NCBI RefSeq assembly: GCF_002028425.1
Contig: NZ_CP020042.1
Span: forward strand, 992,001-1,056,000
Reading direction: 5' to 3'
DNA: 64,000 nt
Source of the DNA: Streptomyces katrae
GTDB taxonomy: Bacteria; Actinomycetota; Actinomycetes; Streptomycetales; Streptomycetaceae
Both the position numbers and the translations under genes were made by a program. Below the pieces are notes generated by a model, which did not search any database, was not told the origin of the DNA, and saw nothing but the letters and a program-made list of their open reading frames with translations. Below are positions 1-9,655 of this stretch, piece after piece. Each line of letters opens with the position of its first letter. The first letter of the stretch is position 1.

Positions 1-434
1 GCCAGGTCGGCCTCCCCGTCGAGCAGCTGCAGCAGGCTCTGGTCGCCCTCGGCGTCGCGGACGCGGAGCCTGATGCCCGGGTACTCCCGCGCGAGACGGG
101 CTATGGCCGGGGCCAGGACCTCGGCGATGCCGGTCGCGAAGGCCGCGACCGTGACCTCGCCGGCCGCTCCGCCCGCGTAGGCGGCGAGTTCCGCCTCGGC
201 GCGTTCCAGCTGGGCGAGCACCTCGTGGGCGTGGGCGAGGAGGATCTCCCCGGCCGCGGTGAGCCGTACCCCGCGGCCGCTGCGGTGGAGCAGGGTGTGG
301 CCGGTCTCCTGTTCCAGCGCGGCGAGCTGCTGGGAGACGGCGGAGGGGGTGAGGTACAGGGCTGCGGCCGCGGCGGTCACCGTACGGTGGTCCGCCACGG
401 CCCGCAGGATGCGCAGCCGGCGGGGGTCGATCAC
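1..434 (-). CDS. LysR-family transcriptional regulator (3' end outside window)
   Basis: About 144 N-terminal codons are visible; the rest lies beyond base 1. The N-terminus is a typical LysR winged HTH (roughly residues 3-62, containing TPSAVSQQLAALE), followed by the start of the substrate-binding domain. The start is taken as GTG at 434, giving the family-like opening MIDPRRLRIL; a GGAGG lies unusually close to it. It begins 12 bp after the kbl stop on the same strand, so it is probably co-transcribed with tdh-kbl. That position makes it a candidate regulator of threonine breakdown, but this is inference from context only. Confidence 0.85.
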   Translation of the reverse strand, partial: MIDPRRLRILRAVADHRTVTAAAAALYLTPSAVSQQLAALEQETGHTLLHRSGRGVRLTAAGEILLAHAHEVLAQLERAEAELAAYAGGAAGEVTVAAFATGIAEVLAPAIARLAREYPGIRLRVRDAEGDQSLLQLLDGEADL

Positions 435-446
435 CCCTCCATGATG

Positions 447-1655
447 TCAGCCCTGAGCAGCGGAAAGCGCCGCGCGGGCGTCCACGAAGGCGGCCACCGC
501 GCGCTCCACGTCGGCCGTCGAGTGGGCCGCGGAGAGCTGGACGCGGATGCGTGCCTGGCCCATCGGCACGACGGGGTAGGAGAAGCCGATGACGTACACG
601 CCGCGCTCCAGGAGCAGCTCCGCCATCCGGGCCGCCTCCGCGGCGTCTCCGATCATGACGGGGGCGATGGCGTGGTCGCCGGGCAGGATCTCGAAGCCGG
701 CCTCGGTCATCTTCGTGCGGAACAGCTTGGTGTTGGCGGCGAGCTGGTCGCGCAGGTCACCGGCGGACTCCAGGAGGTCGAGGACCTTGAGGGAGGCGGC
801 GGCGATGACCGGGGCGAGGGAGTTGGAGAAGAGGTACGGGCGCGAGCGCTGGCGCAGCAGCTCGACGATCTCGGCGCGGGCGGCGACGTAGCCGCCGGAG
901 GCGCCGCCGAGGGCCTTGCCGAGGGTGCCGGTGATGATGTCGATCCGGTCCATGACGCCGTGCAGCTCGGGGGTGCCGCGGCCGCCGGGGCCGACGAAGC
1001 CGACGGCGTGGGAGTCGTCGACCATGACCATGGCGTCGTAGCGGTCGGCGAGGTCGCAGATCTCGGTGAGGGGGGCGACGTAGCCGTCCATGGAGAAGAC
1101 GCCGTCGGTGACGATGAGCTTGCGGCGGGCGCCGCCCTCGGTGGCGGTCTTGAGCTGGGCTTCCAGGTCCGCCATGTCGCGGTTGGCGTAGCGGAAGCGG
1201 CGGGCCTTGGAGAGGCGGATGCCGTCGATGATGGAGGCGTGGTTGAGGGCGTCGGAGATGACCGCGTCCTCGGCGCCGAGGAGGGTCTCGAAGACGCCGC
1301 CGTTGGCGTCGAAGCAGGAGGAGTAGAGGATCGTGTCCTCCTGGCCGAGGAAGGCCGACAGGCGGGCCTCGAGCTCCTTGTGGACCTCCTGGGTTCCGCA
1401 GATGAAGCGGACCGAGGCCATGCCGTAGCCCCAGCGGTCGAGGGCGTCCTTTGCGGCGGCGACGACCTCGGGGTGGTCGGCGAGGCCGAGGTAGTTGTTG
1501 GCGCAGAAGTTGAGGACCTCGCCGGGGGCGCCGCCCGCGGTGACGGCGACGGCGGCGTTCTGCGGGGTGCCGATGACGCGCTCGGGCTTGTGCAGGCCGG
1601 CGGCGCGGATCTCGGCGAGGGTGGCGCGCAGGTCCTCGCGGACGGACTCGAACAT
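447..1655 (-). CDS. kbl: Glycine C-acetyltransferase (2-amino-3-ketobutyrate CoA ligase)
   Basis: A PLP enzyme of the alpha-oxoamine synthase family, 402 aa, close to the usual size of Kbl. It converts 2-amino-3-ketobutyrate plus CoA to glycine plus acetyl-CoA, the second step of threonine catabolism. Visible landmarks are [10 protein letters not shown] near residue 50, the Asp-Ser-His of [10 protein letters not shown] near 214-216, and the PLP lysine in [11 protein letters not shown] (Lys247). It lies downstream of tdh on the same strand, which supplies its substrate and makes the assignment secure. A GC-rich hairpin (1701-1744) sits in its leader, and a lysR gene follows after 12 bp. Confidence 0.96.
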   Translation of the reverse strand: MFESVREDLRATLAEIRAAGLHKPERVIGTPQNAAVAVTAGGAPGEVLNFCANNYLGLADHPEVVAAAKDALDRWGYGMASVRFICGTQEVHKELEARLSAFLGQEDTILYSSCFDANGGVFETLLGAEDAVISDALNHASIIDGIRLSKARRFRYANRDMADLEAQLKTATEGGARRKLIVTDGVFSMDGYVAPLTEICDLADRYDAMVMVDDSHAVGFVGPGGRGTPELHGVMDRIDIITGTLGKALGGASGGYVAARAEIVELLRQRSRPYLFSNSLAPVIAAASLKVLDLLESAGDLRDQLAANTKLFRTKMTEAGFEILPGDHAIAPVMIGDAAEAARMAELLLERGVYVIGFSYPVVPMGQARIRVQLSAAHSTADVERAVAAFVDARAALSAAQG

Positions 1656-1700
1656 GGTCGGTTCTCCTTGTGCGGTGTGTCGTCCGGCGGACGGGAGGTG

Positions 1701-1744
1701 GGGCCGGGCCCCGCGGAGGGGGGAGGGTGTGCGGGGCCCGGCCC
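1701..1744 (-). terminator. Hairpin in the tdh-kbl gap
   Basis: Perfect 14-bp inverted repeat (arms 1701-1714 and 1731-1744) with a 16-nt loop, ending about 46 nt upstream of the kbl start. It could attenuate transcription coming from tdh or act as a leader structure for kbl. There is no T-tract, as is common for actinomycete hairpin terminators. Confidence 0.4.
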
Positions 1745-1851
1745 GAGGGAGATGGTCTTGTGGTTGCCCGGTCTCGGCCGCCGCGACACGCGTACCGGCG
1801 GACGGGCCTGCGGGCCGTGCGGCGCCCCCGGCGCGGGGACGCCCGGCCCGG

Positions 1852-1875
1852 GCCGGGCGGTGCGGACCGCCCGGC
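1852..1875 (-). terminator. Hairpin just downstream of tdh
   Basis: Perfect 10-bp stem (1852-1861 with 1866-1875) and a 4-nt loop, starting 12 nt past the tdh stop. It overlaps a longer GC palindrome at 1841-1858. It is likely a partial terminator separating tdh from kbl. Confidence 0.45.
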
Positions 1876-1887
1876 GCCGGGGTGGGG

Positions 1888-2916
1888 CTACTTGGTCCAG
1901 TCCAGGATGATCTTGCCGCTGCGGGCGGTGGAGGCCTCGTCGAAGGCGGCCTGGAAGTCGGTGTGCGAGTAGCGGCCGGTGATGACCGGGGTCAGGTCGA
2001 GCCCGCCCTCCAGCAGCACGGTCATCGCGTACCAGGTCTCGAACATCTCGCGGCCGTAGATGCCCTTGATGGTGATCATCGAGGTGACGACCTTGGCCCA
2101 GTCGACGGGGAACTCCTGCGCGGGCAGGCCCAGCATCGCGATCTTGCCGCCGTGCGTCATGTTGTCGATCATGTCGCGCATCGCCTCGCCGCGGCCGGAC
2201 ATCTCCAGGCCCACGTCGAAGCCCTCGCGCAGGCCCAGGCGGGTCTGCGCCTCGGCGATGGAGGACTCGGCGACGTTGACGGCGAGGGTGGCGCCCGCCT
2301 TGCGGGCGATCTCCAGGCGCTCGGGGCTGACGTCGGTGATGACCACGTTGCGCGCGCCGGCGTGCTTGGCGACGGCGGCCGCCATGATGCCGATCGGGCC
2401 CGCGCCGGTGATCAGCACGTCCTCGCCGACCAGCGGGAAGGACAGCGCGGTGTGCACGGCGTTGCCGAACGGGTCGAAGATGGCGGCCACGTCGAGGTCG
2501 ACCGGAGTGCGGTGCACCCAGACGTTCTGCGCGGGCAGGACCACGTACTCGGCGAAGGCCCCGTCGCGTCCGACGCCGAGCCCGATGGTGGAGCGGCACA
2601 GGTGGCGGCGGCCGGCCAGGCAGTTGCGGCACTTGCCGCAGACCAGGTGGCCCTCACCGCTGACCAGGGCGCCGACCTCGATGTCGCGGACGTCGGCGCC
2701 GAGGGCGGCGACCTCGCCGACGAACTCGTGGCCGAGGACGAGGGGGGTCTTGACCGCGCCCTGCGCCCAGCCGTCCCAGGCGCGGATGTGCAGGTCGGTC
2801 CCGCAGATTCCGGTGCGCAGCACCTTGATCAGCACGTCACCGGGGCCGTACTCGGGCTCGGGGACGTCCATGAGCCACAGCCCGGGTTCGGCTTTGTGCT
2901 TGACGAGTGCCTTCAT
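1888..2916 (-). CDS. tdh: L-threonine 3-dehydrogenase
   Basis: A zinc-dependent medium-chain dehydrogenase, 342 aa, the same length class as E. coli Tdh. It oxidises L-threonine to 2-amino-3-ketobutyrate with NAD. Catalytic-zinc residues are visible as GICGTD (Cys38, Thr40) and LGHEF (His63, Glu64). Four structural-zinc cysteines lie in the 93-107 segment (CGKCRNCL...C). The nucleotide fold starts at ITGAGPIG. Start ATG 2916 gives the typical N-terminus [15 protein letters not shown]. kbl follows 232 bp downstream on the same strand. A 229-bp divergent gap separates it from the hydrolase at 3146. Confidence 0.96.
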   Translation of the reverse strand: MKALVKHKAEPGLWLMDVPEPEYGPGDVLIKVLRTGICGTDLHIRAWDGWAQGAVKTPLVLGHEFVGEVAALGADVRDIEVGALVSGEGHLVCGKCRNCLAGRRHLCRSTIGLGVGRDGAFAEYVVLPAQNVWVHRTPVDLDVAAIFDPFGNAVHTALSFPLVGEDVLITGAGPIGIMAAAVAKHAGARNVVITDVSPERLEIARKAGATLAVNVAESSIAEAQTRLGLREGFDVGLEMSGRGEAMRDMIDNMTHGGKIAMLGLPAQEFPVDWAKVVTSMITIKGIYGREMFETWYAMTVLLEGGLDLTPVITGRYSHTDFQAAFDEASTARSGKIILDWTK

Positions 2917-3145
2917 GGGGGTGGCTCCAGGCGTGCGGAAGGAGGGGTTGCCGGGCTCGCTGGTGCGCGAGTGGCGTGGTGATGGGCACCAATCTGCCGA
3001 TCGGTGCGGTGATCAGTCCATCGAGACTTTCTTAAGCGGGTCGACAGCGCAGCTTCACGCCTATGCTCCTCCCTGGAACGGGGCAGGGCCCGGGCCGGGA
3101 CCGCCGCGGTGGTCCGGGGCCGGGGTGAAAGGGGAGGTGAGGGGC

Positions 3146-4057
3146 GTGCCGAGTCTGCGCAGCAGGGCGTTGTCGGCCGCACTGGTCGCGACGGGGCGGC
3201 GAAGACGGTTCGCCACCGCGGAGGCGGTACGGGCGACGGTGGCGCAGGCGGCCCGCAGGCCCGCCTCGCACCTTCCGCCGCGTTCGCTGGGGCGGGTCGC
3301 CGAGGTGTCGCGCACCTTCGTCGGCGCCTGGCCGGTGTACGACGTCTCCCCGCTCGGGCAGGAGCCCGTGGCGCGGGTGCTGTACGTGCACGGCGGGGCG
3401 TTCATCAACGAGCTGGTGCGGCCGCACTGGTCGCTGATCCGGACCCTGGTGACGCGGGCCCGCGCCCGGGTGGTGGTGCCGGCGTACGTGCTGGCTCCGC
3501 GCGGGACGGCGGACCGGACCGTGCCGGTGGCCGCGGACCTGCTGAGCGGTCTGATCGAGAGCGGCGGCGCGGGTGGGACGGTGCTGCTCGGGGACTCGGC
3601 CGGGGCCGGGATGGCGCTGGCGGCGGCGCAGCGGCTGCGGGAGCGGACCGGGGCGCAGCCGTCGCGGATCGTGCTGATCTCGCCGTGGCTGGACGTGAGC
3701 ATGAGCCATCCGGGCCAGGCGGAGATCGAGCCGGCGGATCCGGTACTGGCGCGGCCGGGGCTGGCGGAGGCGGGGCGGCTGTACGCGGGGACGCTGACGG
3801 CGGACGATCCGCGGGTGAGCCCGCTGCACGGGTCGTTCGCGGGGCTGGCGCCGCTGACGGTGTTCACCGGGACCCGGGACGTGCTGAGCACGGACAGCCG
3901 GGAGCTGCTGCGCCGGGCGCGGGCGGCGGGTGCGGAGGTGGAGTGGCACGAGGAGCCGGGCATGCCGCACGGGTATCCGCTGCTGCCGGTCCCGGAGGGG
4001 CGGGCGGCCCGGGACCGGATCGTGGAGCTGGTGCGGGCGACGGCCGACGAGGAGTGA
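3146..4057 (+). CDS. Alpha/beta hydrolase (HSL-type esterase)
   Basis: A 303-aa serine hydrolase of the alpha/beta-hydrolase-3 (hormone-sensitive lipase) group. The oxyanion motif HGGAF is at about 82-86, the nucleophile is Ser151 in GDSAGAG, and Asp245 (GTRDVLS) and His275 (GMPHGYP) complete the triad. The substrate is unknown; small acyl esters are typical for the family. The frame stays open far upstream, but GTG 3146 is chosen because a strong GGAGGTGA lies 5 nt before it and codon bias degrades further upstream. It converges on the methyltransferase at 4149. Confidence 0.85.
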   Translation: MPSLRSRALSAALVATGRRRRFATAEAVRATVAQAARRPASHLPPRSLGRVAEVSRTFVGAWPVYDVSPLGQEPVARVLYVHGGAFINELVRPHWSLIRTLVTRARARVVVPAYVLAPRGTADRTVPVAADLLSGLIESGGAGGTVLLGDSAGAGMALAAAQRLRERTGAQPSRIVLISPWLDVSMSHPGQAEIEPADPVLARPGLAEAGRLYAGTLTADDPRVSPLHGSFAGLAPLTVFTGTRDVLSTDSRELLRRARAAGAEVEWHEEPGMPHGYPLLPVPEGRAARDRIVELVRATADEE

Positions 4058-4082
4058 TCCCGGGCCGTGTGCCGTTCCCCGG

Positions 4083-4149
4083 GGGGTGTCCGCGACGGGG
4101 CGCCGTCCGCCCGGAGGGCGCGGGGCGGGCGGTGCATGGCGGACACCCC
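4083..4149. terminator. Bidirectional terminator between convergent genes
   Basis: Perfect 11-bp outer arms (4083-4093 and 4139-4149) enclose a GC-rich, partly self-complementary interior. It fills the gap between the hydrolase stop and the methyltransferase stop. Confidence 0.5.
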
Positions 4150-4877
4150 TATGCGGTGCAGGTCATCAGGGAGCTGACGGGCGCGGCGCGGTAGGCCGTC
4201 CAGTAGGCCTCGTCGCGCGCGGCGTCGGCGGGCGGAGTGCGGCTGGGCTGCCAGGCGACGGTGGTGAAGCCGGCGTCGACGGCGGCCTCGGCGAAGTCGG
4301 CGTGCGCCCACTCGCGGTACTCGAAGTGGAGCGGGGGGTCGGTCAGGAACTGGGCCTTGAGCAGGGGTGCGTCTCCGTCGGGTACCCGGTCGAGGATGCG
4401 CATGCCGTACGGGGACCAGTCGACGCGCGGGTAGGCGCCGGGGTTGCGGACGAGGGAGAGCAGCCTGCCGCCGGGGCGCATGTTGGCGCGGATGCCGCGG
4501 AACATGGCGTGCAGGGCGGCCCGGTCGGGGGCGTGGCTGAACGGGTAGACGGCGGTGACCAGGTGGAACCGGCCGAGCTGGGGCATCTCGGCGGCGTCGG
4601 CGACGACGTACTCGACGGCGGCCGTGTGGCCGTCCCGGCCGCCGCTCTGGCGCTCGCGGGCCCGGCGGACGCGGTCGGGGCAGTTGTCGACGCCGACGGT
4701 CCGGCGGGCGCCGCCGCGGGCGAGGAGTGCGGCGGTTCCGCCGTGTCCGCAGGCGACGTCGAGGGTGTCGAGGTCGCGTACCCCGCCGAGGGCGTCGAGG
4801 GCGGTGCGGAGGGTGTAGGCGTCGGCCGCGGTGAAGGCGGCCCGGGGCGCGGGGTGGGTGGAGGTGTCGTCTTGCAT
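4149..4877 (-). CDS. Class I SAM-dependent methyltransferase
   Basis: A 242-aa Rossmann-type methyltransferase. Motif I is LDVACGHGGTA (about 39-49), an acidic residue follows in VGVDNCPDR, and the post-I region reads YVVADAAEMPQL. This layout resembles ToxA/UbiE-like small-molecule methyltransferases, where the shape NPGAYPRVDWSPYG is seen. The substrate is not deducible. Start ATG 4877 gives MQDDTSTHPA; the frame extends upstream through the LysR gene region only as a shadow. It is transcribed in the same direction as the lysR gene behind it, 116 bp downstream of that gene's stop. Confidence 0.82.
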   Translation of the reverse strand: MQDDTSTHPAPRAAFTAADAYTLRTALDALGGVRDLDTLDVACGHGGTAALLARGGARRTVGVDNCPDRVRRARERQSGGRDGHTAAVEYVVADAAEMPQLGRFHLVTAVYPFSHAPDRAALHAMFRGIRANMRPGGRLLSLVRNPGAYPRVDWSPYGMRILDRVPDGDAPLLKAQFLTDPPLHFEYREWAHADFAEAAVDAGFTTVAWQPSRTPPADAARDEAYWTAYRAAPVSSLMTCTA

Positions 4878-4993
4878 GCCGCCATGCCTCCCCGGCGGGG
4901 GTGCGGGGGAGGCGGGCGGGGCCGGTGCGTCCCCCGTACGGGGGAGGCGTTCGGGCCAGTGCGCGGGGCGTGCGGGGCCGGGGCGGTGTCCGG

Positions 4994-5905
4994 TCAGCCG
5001 GCCACGAGTTCGCGGGCGCAGGCGCGCAGCCAGGCGTGCGCGGGGTCGGCGTCGTGGCGGGGGTGCCAGGCGAGGCCGAAGGGGAGCGTGGGGAGCTCCA
5101 GGGGGACTTCGAAGGTGACCAGTCCGAGCGCTTCGGCCTGGGGGGCGGTCCGGGTGGCGATGAGGCCGATCAGGTCGGTCTCGCGCAGGACGAACAGCGA
5201 GGCGGGGTAGGAGCCGATGCTGCCCACGACCCTTCGGGACAGGCCGCGTTGGGCGAGGGCGGTGTCCACGGGCCCTTCCAGCCTGCCGCGCCGCGAGACG
5301 ATCAGGTGCTCCCCGGCGGCGAACCGGCGGGCGGTGAGGGGGCCGCGCAGGAGCGGGTGTCCGGGGCGGACGACGCCGAGCATCCGCTCGTCGAAGAGGT
5401 GCTCGACGCGTACTTCGGGTGAACGGCTGTCGATGACGCCGAGTTCCAGGTCCGCGACGCCTTCGCGCAGGGCGGGCACGTCGACGTGGCTCTCCGAGAG
5501 GAACCGGAGTCTGACGCCGGGTGCTTCGTCGGCCATCCGCTGGAAGAGGGTGGCGCCGTAGGAGGCGGCGAAGGAGTCGTGGGCCAGGACGGTGAAGCTG
5601 CGTTCCAGGGTCCTGAGGTCGACCTCGCCGCCGGTGAGGAAGAGTGCCCGGGCCCGTTCGACGACGGAGCGGACCTCGCCCTGGAGGGAGAGGGCGTGGG
5701 GGGTGGGGACCATGGTGCGGCCGGCGCGGACGAGCACGGGGTCGCCGAGGGCCTTGCGGATCCGGCCGAGGGTGCGGCTCATGGCGGGTTCGGAGAGGTG
5801 GAGGCGGGCGGCGGCTCCGGAGACGCTGGACTCCTCGAGCAGGACGTCGAGGGCGAGGAGCAGGTTCAGGTCCAGCCCGGCCGGTCTGGATTGCGTCACG
5901 CGCAT
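4994..5905 (-). CDS. LysR-family transcriptional regulator
   Basis: A 303-aa LysR regulator. The N-terminal winged HTH covers about 9-66 (DLNLLLALDVLLEE then SEPAMSRTLGRIRKALGD), and the substrate-binding domain runs from about 95 to the end. The sequence style DPVLVRAGRTMVPTPHAL is typical of the NodD/PcpR-like branch. Start ATG 5905 (MRVTQSRPAGLDLNLL) places the HTH at the usual distance from the N-terminus; the longer frame to 6064 would overlap the MFS start. It is divergent from the MFS exporter, a common regulator-target arrangement, so it probably controls that gene. Confidence 0.9.
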   Translation of the reverse strand: MRVTQSRPAGLDLNLLLALDVLLEESSVSGAAARLHLSEPAMSRTLGRIRKALGDPVLVRAGRTMVPTPHALSLQGEVRSVVERARALFLTGGEVDLRTLERSFTVLAHDSFAASYGATLFQRMADEAPGVRLRFLSESHVDVPALREGVADLELGVIDSRSPEVRVEHLFDERMLGVVRPGHPLLRGPLTARRFAAGEHLIVSRRGRLEGPVDTALAQRGLSRRVVGSIGSYPASLFVLRETDLIGLIATRTAPQAEALGLVTFEVPLELPTLPFGLAWHPRHDADPAHAWLRACARELVAG

Positions 5906-6027
5906 TGATCCCTTGCGGAAGTTGCACTGGAAAGCAGGTCGGTCCAACTCTACGGTGGTTGCGCGGGGTTGATCTCCAGTTGCTCTCCCCGACCACCACC
6001 ACCGTCCACCGACTCCGAGGAGGAGCC

Positions 6028-7533
6028 GTGCTCCGCCATGCCCGTACACCGGCCGCGTCCGCACCCGGCGGTACCGCCGGCGCCACCGCCGCCACCACCG
6101 CCCCCGCGGCGGCCCCGGGGCTGTCCCGTGCCGCCCTGCTCGTCCTGTGCGCCTGCGTGCTCGTCGCGCAGGGCATGGTCGCCGCGGTCAACCTGCTGAT
6201 CCCTCAGCTGGCCGCCTCCACGCTGCACCCGGGCCCGGGGCAGCTGCTGTGGGCGGTCGACGCGTACGTGATCGTCTTCGCCGCCCTGCTGATCCCGGCC
6301 GGCGCCCTGGGCGACCGCTACGGCCGCAAGGGCGCGCTGCTCGCCGGTCTCGGGCTGTTCGCGGCGGGCGGGGCGCTGAGCGCGCTCGCGCGGGATCCGG
6401 CGGTGCTGATCGCCGGGCGCGGGCTGTGCGGGGCGGGGGCCGCCCTGATCATGCCCGCCACGATGTCCGTGCTGATCCACCTGACCCCGCCCGAGCGGCG
6501 CCCGCAGGCGCTGGCCACCTGGACGCTCTCCGCCGGCCTCGGGGGCCTGGCGGGCAACGTCGGCGGGGGCCTGGCCGGGGAATTCCTCACCTGGCGGGCG
6601 CTGTTCTGGGCGGTCGTGCCGCTGGCCGCGCTGCTCGCCGTCGCGGTGGCCCGTGCGGTGCCGCGCACGCCGTCGCGTCCCGACGCGGCCGTCGACCCGC
6701 TGGGGGCGCTGATCCTGGCGGGGGCGCTGTTCGCCGTGGTCTACGGGATCATCGAGGGGCCCTCGTACGGCTGGTCCTCGGCCCAGGTCCTGACCGCCTT
6801 CGCGGCCGGTGCGGCGCTGCTGGCCGCGTTCACCGGCTACGCGCTGCGCGCCGCACGCCCGCTGCTGGACCCCCGGATCTTCGCCTCGCGCCGGCTGCGC
6901 GCCGGGGCGCTGGGCATCGGTGCGGCGTTCTTCGGGCTGTTCTCGCTGTTCTTCGTCAACGCCCAGTACCTGCAGTACGCGAAGGGGTTCTCGCCCGCCC
7001 AGACCGGTTTCGCGATCGTCCCGCTGACGGTCGGCATGGCGCTGGTGCCGCGCTTCGGCGCCCGGCTGCAGCAGCGGACCGGACCCCGGCTGCCGGTGGG
7101 CCTCGGGCTCGGGCTGATCGCGGGGGGCCTGCTGCTGGTGTCCACCGTCGACGCCGGGACGCCGTACGCGGTGTACGCCTGCTACCTGCTGGTGCTGTCC
7201 GTGGGGACGGGGCTGTGCGCCCCCTCGCTGACGGTGACGGTGGTCTCGTCGCTGCCGCAGCACCAGGCGGGGCTGGGGTCGGGGCTGAACACGGCGGCCC
7301 GGGAGATCGGTGCGGCGCTGGGCGTGGCGGTGGTCGGCACCGTGCTGGCCTCGCGGTTCCACGGGAACCCGGCGGTGGACCCCGTGCAGGCGGGTGCCTT
7401 CACGGATGCCATGGGGGTGGCGCTGCGCACGGTGGCGGCGGTGCTGCTGGCGGCCTCGGCGGCGGTGGTGTTCGGCTTCCGCGGCTCCGGGGAGCGCCGG
7501 AGTGCAGCGGCCGGGGGCGGGGGAGCATGCTGA
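6028..7533 (+). CDS. MFS transporter, DHA2 (QacA/EmrB-like) family
   Basis: A 501-aa drug:proton antiporter-type permease, with enough hydrophobic segments for 14 helices. Motif A is visible as GALGDRYGRKGALL after helix 2, and helix 5 carries the glycine-rich LGGLAGNVGGGLAGEF. GTG 6028 is chosen because GAGGAG lies just upstream and because the first helix then begins about 30 residues in, after an Ala/Thr/Pro-rich leader. It is divergent from a LysR regulator over a 122-bp gap. The stop is 4 bp before the phosphatase start, so the two may share a message. The substrate is unknown. Confidence 0.88.
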   Translation: MLRHARTPAASAPGGTAGATAATTAPAAAPGLSRAALLVLCACVLVAQGMVAAVNLLIPQLAASTLHPGPGQLLWAVDAYVIVFAALLIPAGALGDRYGRKGALLAGLGLFAAGGALSALARDPAVLIAGRGLCGAGAALIMPATMSVLIHLTPPERRPQALATWTLSAGLGGLAGNVGGGLAGEFLTWRALFWAVVPLAALLAVAVARAVPRTPSRPDAAVDPLGALILAGALFAVVYGIIEGPSYGWSSAQVLTAFAAGAALLAAFTGYALRAARPLLDPRIFASRRLRAGALGIGAAFFGLFSLFFVNAQYLQYAKGFSPAQTGFAIVPLTVGMALVPRFGARLQQRTGPRLPVGLGLGLIAGGLLLVSTVDAGTPYAVYACYLLVLSVGTGLCAPSLTVTVVSSLPQHQAGLGSGLNTAAREIGAALGVAVVGTVLASRFHGNPAVDPVQAGAFTDAMGVALRTVAAVLLAASAAVVFGFRGSGERRSAAAGGGGAC

Positions 7534-7537
7534 CCCT

Positions 7538-9655
7538 ATGACGGCGAGACCGGGCGGCGGCGGCCCGGCGTCCGACGCCGCGGGCCGGGTGCTCGCGCGG
7601 GCGACGGTGGATGCCGTGCGGGCCCTCGGCGGCTACGCGGGCGGGGTCTACCTGCGCTCGGGGACCGGGGGGCTGCTGCGGATGGCCGCGGTGACGGGTC
7701 TGCCGGGGCCGTTGTTCCGGCCCTGGTGGCGGATCCAGGTGAACCGCCCGTACCCGGTGGCGGAGGCCTTCCGCAGCGGGCAGGCCGTGCACCTGCCCGA
7801 CGGGGAGTCGGCGGTGCGCCGGTTCCCGCAGCTGATGGCGGGGCTGCCGTTCCCGTTCGGGTCGCTGTACGAGCCGGTGGGGGCCGGGCCGGAGCGGTTC
7901 GGGGTGCTGCTGGTGGTGCGTCCGGCGGCGGCCGCGGTGGACGCCGGGGAGCGGCGGCTGATGCGGGAGGCCGCCACGGGGCTGGGGCGGGAGCTGGCGG
8001 GGCTGGCGGCGGCCGGGGATCCGGTGCGCTGGGAGGGGGACCCGGTGTGCGTGCCGTGGCCCGTGCCGGGCGGGGGCTCCGCGGAGGCCGTGGAGCGGCT
8101 GGCGCAGGGGGTGCTGTCGGTGGACCGGCAGGGGGTCGTCGGGTTCGCCACCGCCGCCGCCGGGGAGCTGCTCGGGCTGCCCGCGGGGCGGCTGGTGGGG
8201 CGGGGGCTGTGGGAGGCGCTGCCGTGGCTGGAGTACCCGGCGTACGAGGACCACTTCCGGGGGGCGTTCCTCTCCGGCGAGCCGGTGTTCTTCGACGCCC
8301 GGGGCGGGGCGGACGCGGATCCGCCGGCGCTGTCGGTGGGCCTGTACCCGGGGCCGTCGGGGGTGACGGTGGTCCTGGAGGCGGCCGAGCGGCCCGTGTA
8401 CGCGCCCGGTGCGGCGGCCCGGCCCGGACCCGGGCCCGGGGCTCCGGCCGCGCGGGCCTCGGCCCTGTACCGGCCGGTGGCCCTGGCGATCGCGCTGACC
8501 GAGGCGATGACGGCCCGCCAGGTGTCGGCGGTGGTCACCGAGGAGCTGCTGCCCGCGTTCGGGGGCCGGCAGCTGGCGATCTACCTGCTGGACGAGCGGC
8601 ACCTGCACCTCGCCTGGGAGACCGGTTTCCCCAAGGGGTTCCTGGACCGGTTCGACGGGGTCTCGCTGGACGTGCGGCTGCCGGGTGTGGAGACGCTGAC
8701 CTCGGGGCGGCCGCTGTTCTTCGAGTCGATGCAGCACCTGGCGTCGGCCTATCCGGGGATCCCGCTCGACGCGGACGTCGGCGCCCGCGCGTTCCTGCCG
8801 CTGATCGCCTCGGGCCGCCCGGTGGGCTCGTGCATCCTCGGGTTCGACGCGCCGCGCGGGTTCAGTCCGGAGGAGCGTACGGTGCTCACCGCGCTGGCCG
8901 GGCTGATCGCGCAGGCCCTGGCCCGGGCGCGGCGCTACGAGAACGAGGCGGCGCTGGCCCGGGGGCTCCAGGCGGCGCTGCTGCCGCACCGGCTGCCGGT
9001 GACGGGCCGGGTGGCGACGGTGGGCCGGTACCTGCCGGGTACGGCGGGGATGGACGTGGGCGGCGACTGGTACGACGTCATCGAGGCGGCTTCGGGCCGG
9101 CTGGCGCTGGTCATCGGGGACGTCCAGGGCCACGGGGTGGCGGCGGCCGCGACGATGGGCCAGCTGCGCAGTGCCGTACGGGCGTTCACGATCAGCGGCA
9201 GCACCCCGGAGCAGGTGGTGCGGGGCACCAACCGGCTGCTGATCGACCTGGACCCGGGGCAGTTCGCCAGCTGCTGCTACGTCCTGCTCGACCCGGAGTC
9301 GGGGCGCGCCGTGGCCGCCCGGGCGGGGCATCCGCAGCCGCTGCTGCGCCACCCGGACGGCCGGGCCGAGGTGCTGGACCTGGCGGGCGGGGTGGTCCTC
9401 GGCGTCGACCCGGGGGCCGGCTACCCGGAAACGGAACTGCTGCTGGAGCCGGGTGCGGTGCTGGCCCTGTACACCGACGGGCTGGTGGAGGTGCCGGGCA
9501 CGGACATCGACGAGGGCGTGGAGCGGTTGCGGTCCGCCTTGGCCGGGGCCCGTCCGGGGCCGTTGACGGAGACCGCCGACCGGCTGGTCGCGGAGGCGGA
9601 CGGGGCGGCCGACCGCCCGGACGACATCGCCCTTCTTCTGGCGTCCCTGGTCTGA
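7538..9655 (+). CDS. PP2C-type (SpoIIE) phosphatase with GAF and PAS sensor domains
   Basis: A 705-aa soluble protein. An N-terminal GAF-like segment (about 15-150) is followed by a PAS-like segment (about 190-290), a second GAF (about 320-460) and a C-terminal SpoIIE/PP2C domain (about 480-700). Phosphatase metal-binding motifs are visible as VGGDWYDV (about 507-513), IGDVQGHG (about 525-531) and PDDIALL near the end. Such proteins dephosphorylate anti-sigma antagonists in partner-switching circuits; the partner is not adjacent here. ATG 7538 starts 4 bp after the MFS stop, so co-transcription with the exporter is likely. Confidence 0.88.
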   Translation: MTARPGGGGPASDAAGRVLARATVDAVRALGGYAGGVYLRSGTGGLLRMAAVTGLPGPLFRPWWRIQVNRPYPVAEAFRSGQAVHLPDGESAVRRFPQLMAGLPFPFGSLYEPVGAGPERFGVLLVVRPAAAAVDAGERRLMREAATGLGRELAGLAAAGDPVRWEGDPVCVPWPVPGGGSAEAVERLAQGVLSVDRQGVVGFATAAAGELLGLPAGRLVGRGLWEALPWLEYPAYEDHFRGAFLSGEPVFFDARGGADADPPALSVGLYPGPSGVTVVLEAAERPVYAPGAAARPGPGPGAPAARASALYRPVALAIALTEAMTARQVSAVVTEELLPAFGGRQLAIYLLDERHLHLAWETGFPKGFLDRFDGVSLDVRLPGVETLTSGRPLFFESMQHLASAYPGIPLDADVGARAFLPLIASGRPVGSCILGFDAPRGFSPEERTVLTALAGLIAQALARARRYENEAALARGLQAALLPHRLPVTGRVATVGRYLPGTAGMDVGGDWYDVIEAASGRLALVIGDVQGHGVAAAATMGQLRSAVRAFTISGSTPEQVVRGTNRLLIDLDPGQFASCCYVLLDPESGRAVAARAGHPQPLLRHPDGRAEVLDLAGGVVLGVDPGAGYPETELLLEPGAVLALYTDGLVEVPGTDIDEGVERLRSALAGARPGPLTETADRLVAEADGAADRPDDIALLLASLV

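Noticed and set aside
225..1910. Long plus-strand frame opposite kbl
   Set aside because: Antisense of a clear enzyme; repeated GDDGVV-type composition reflects kbl codons.
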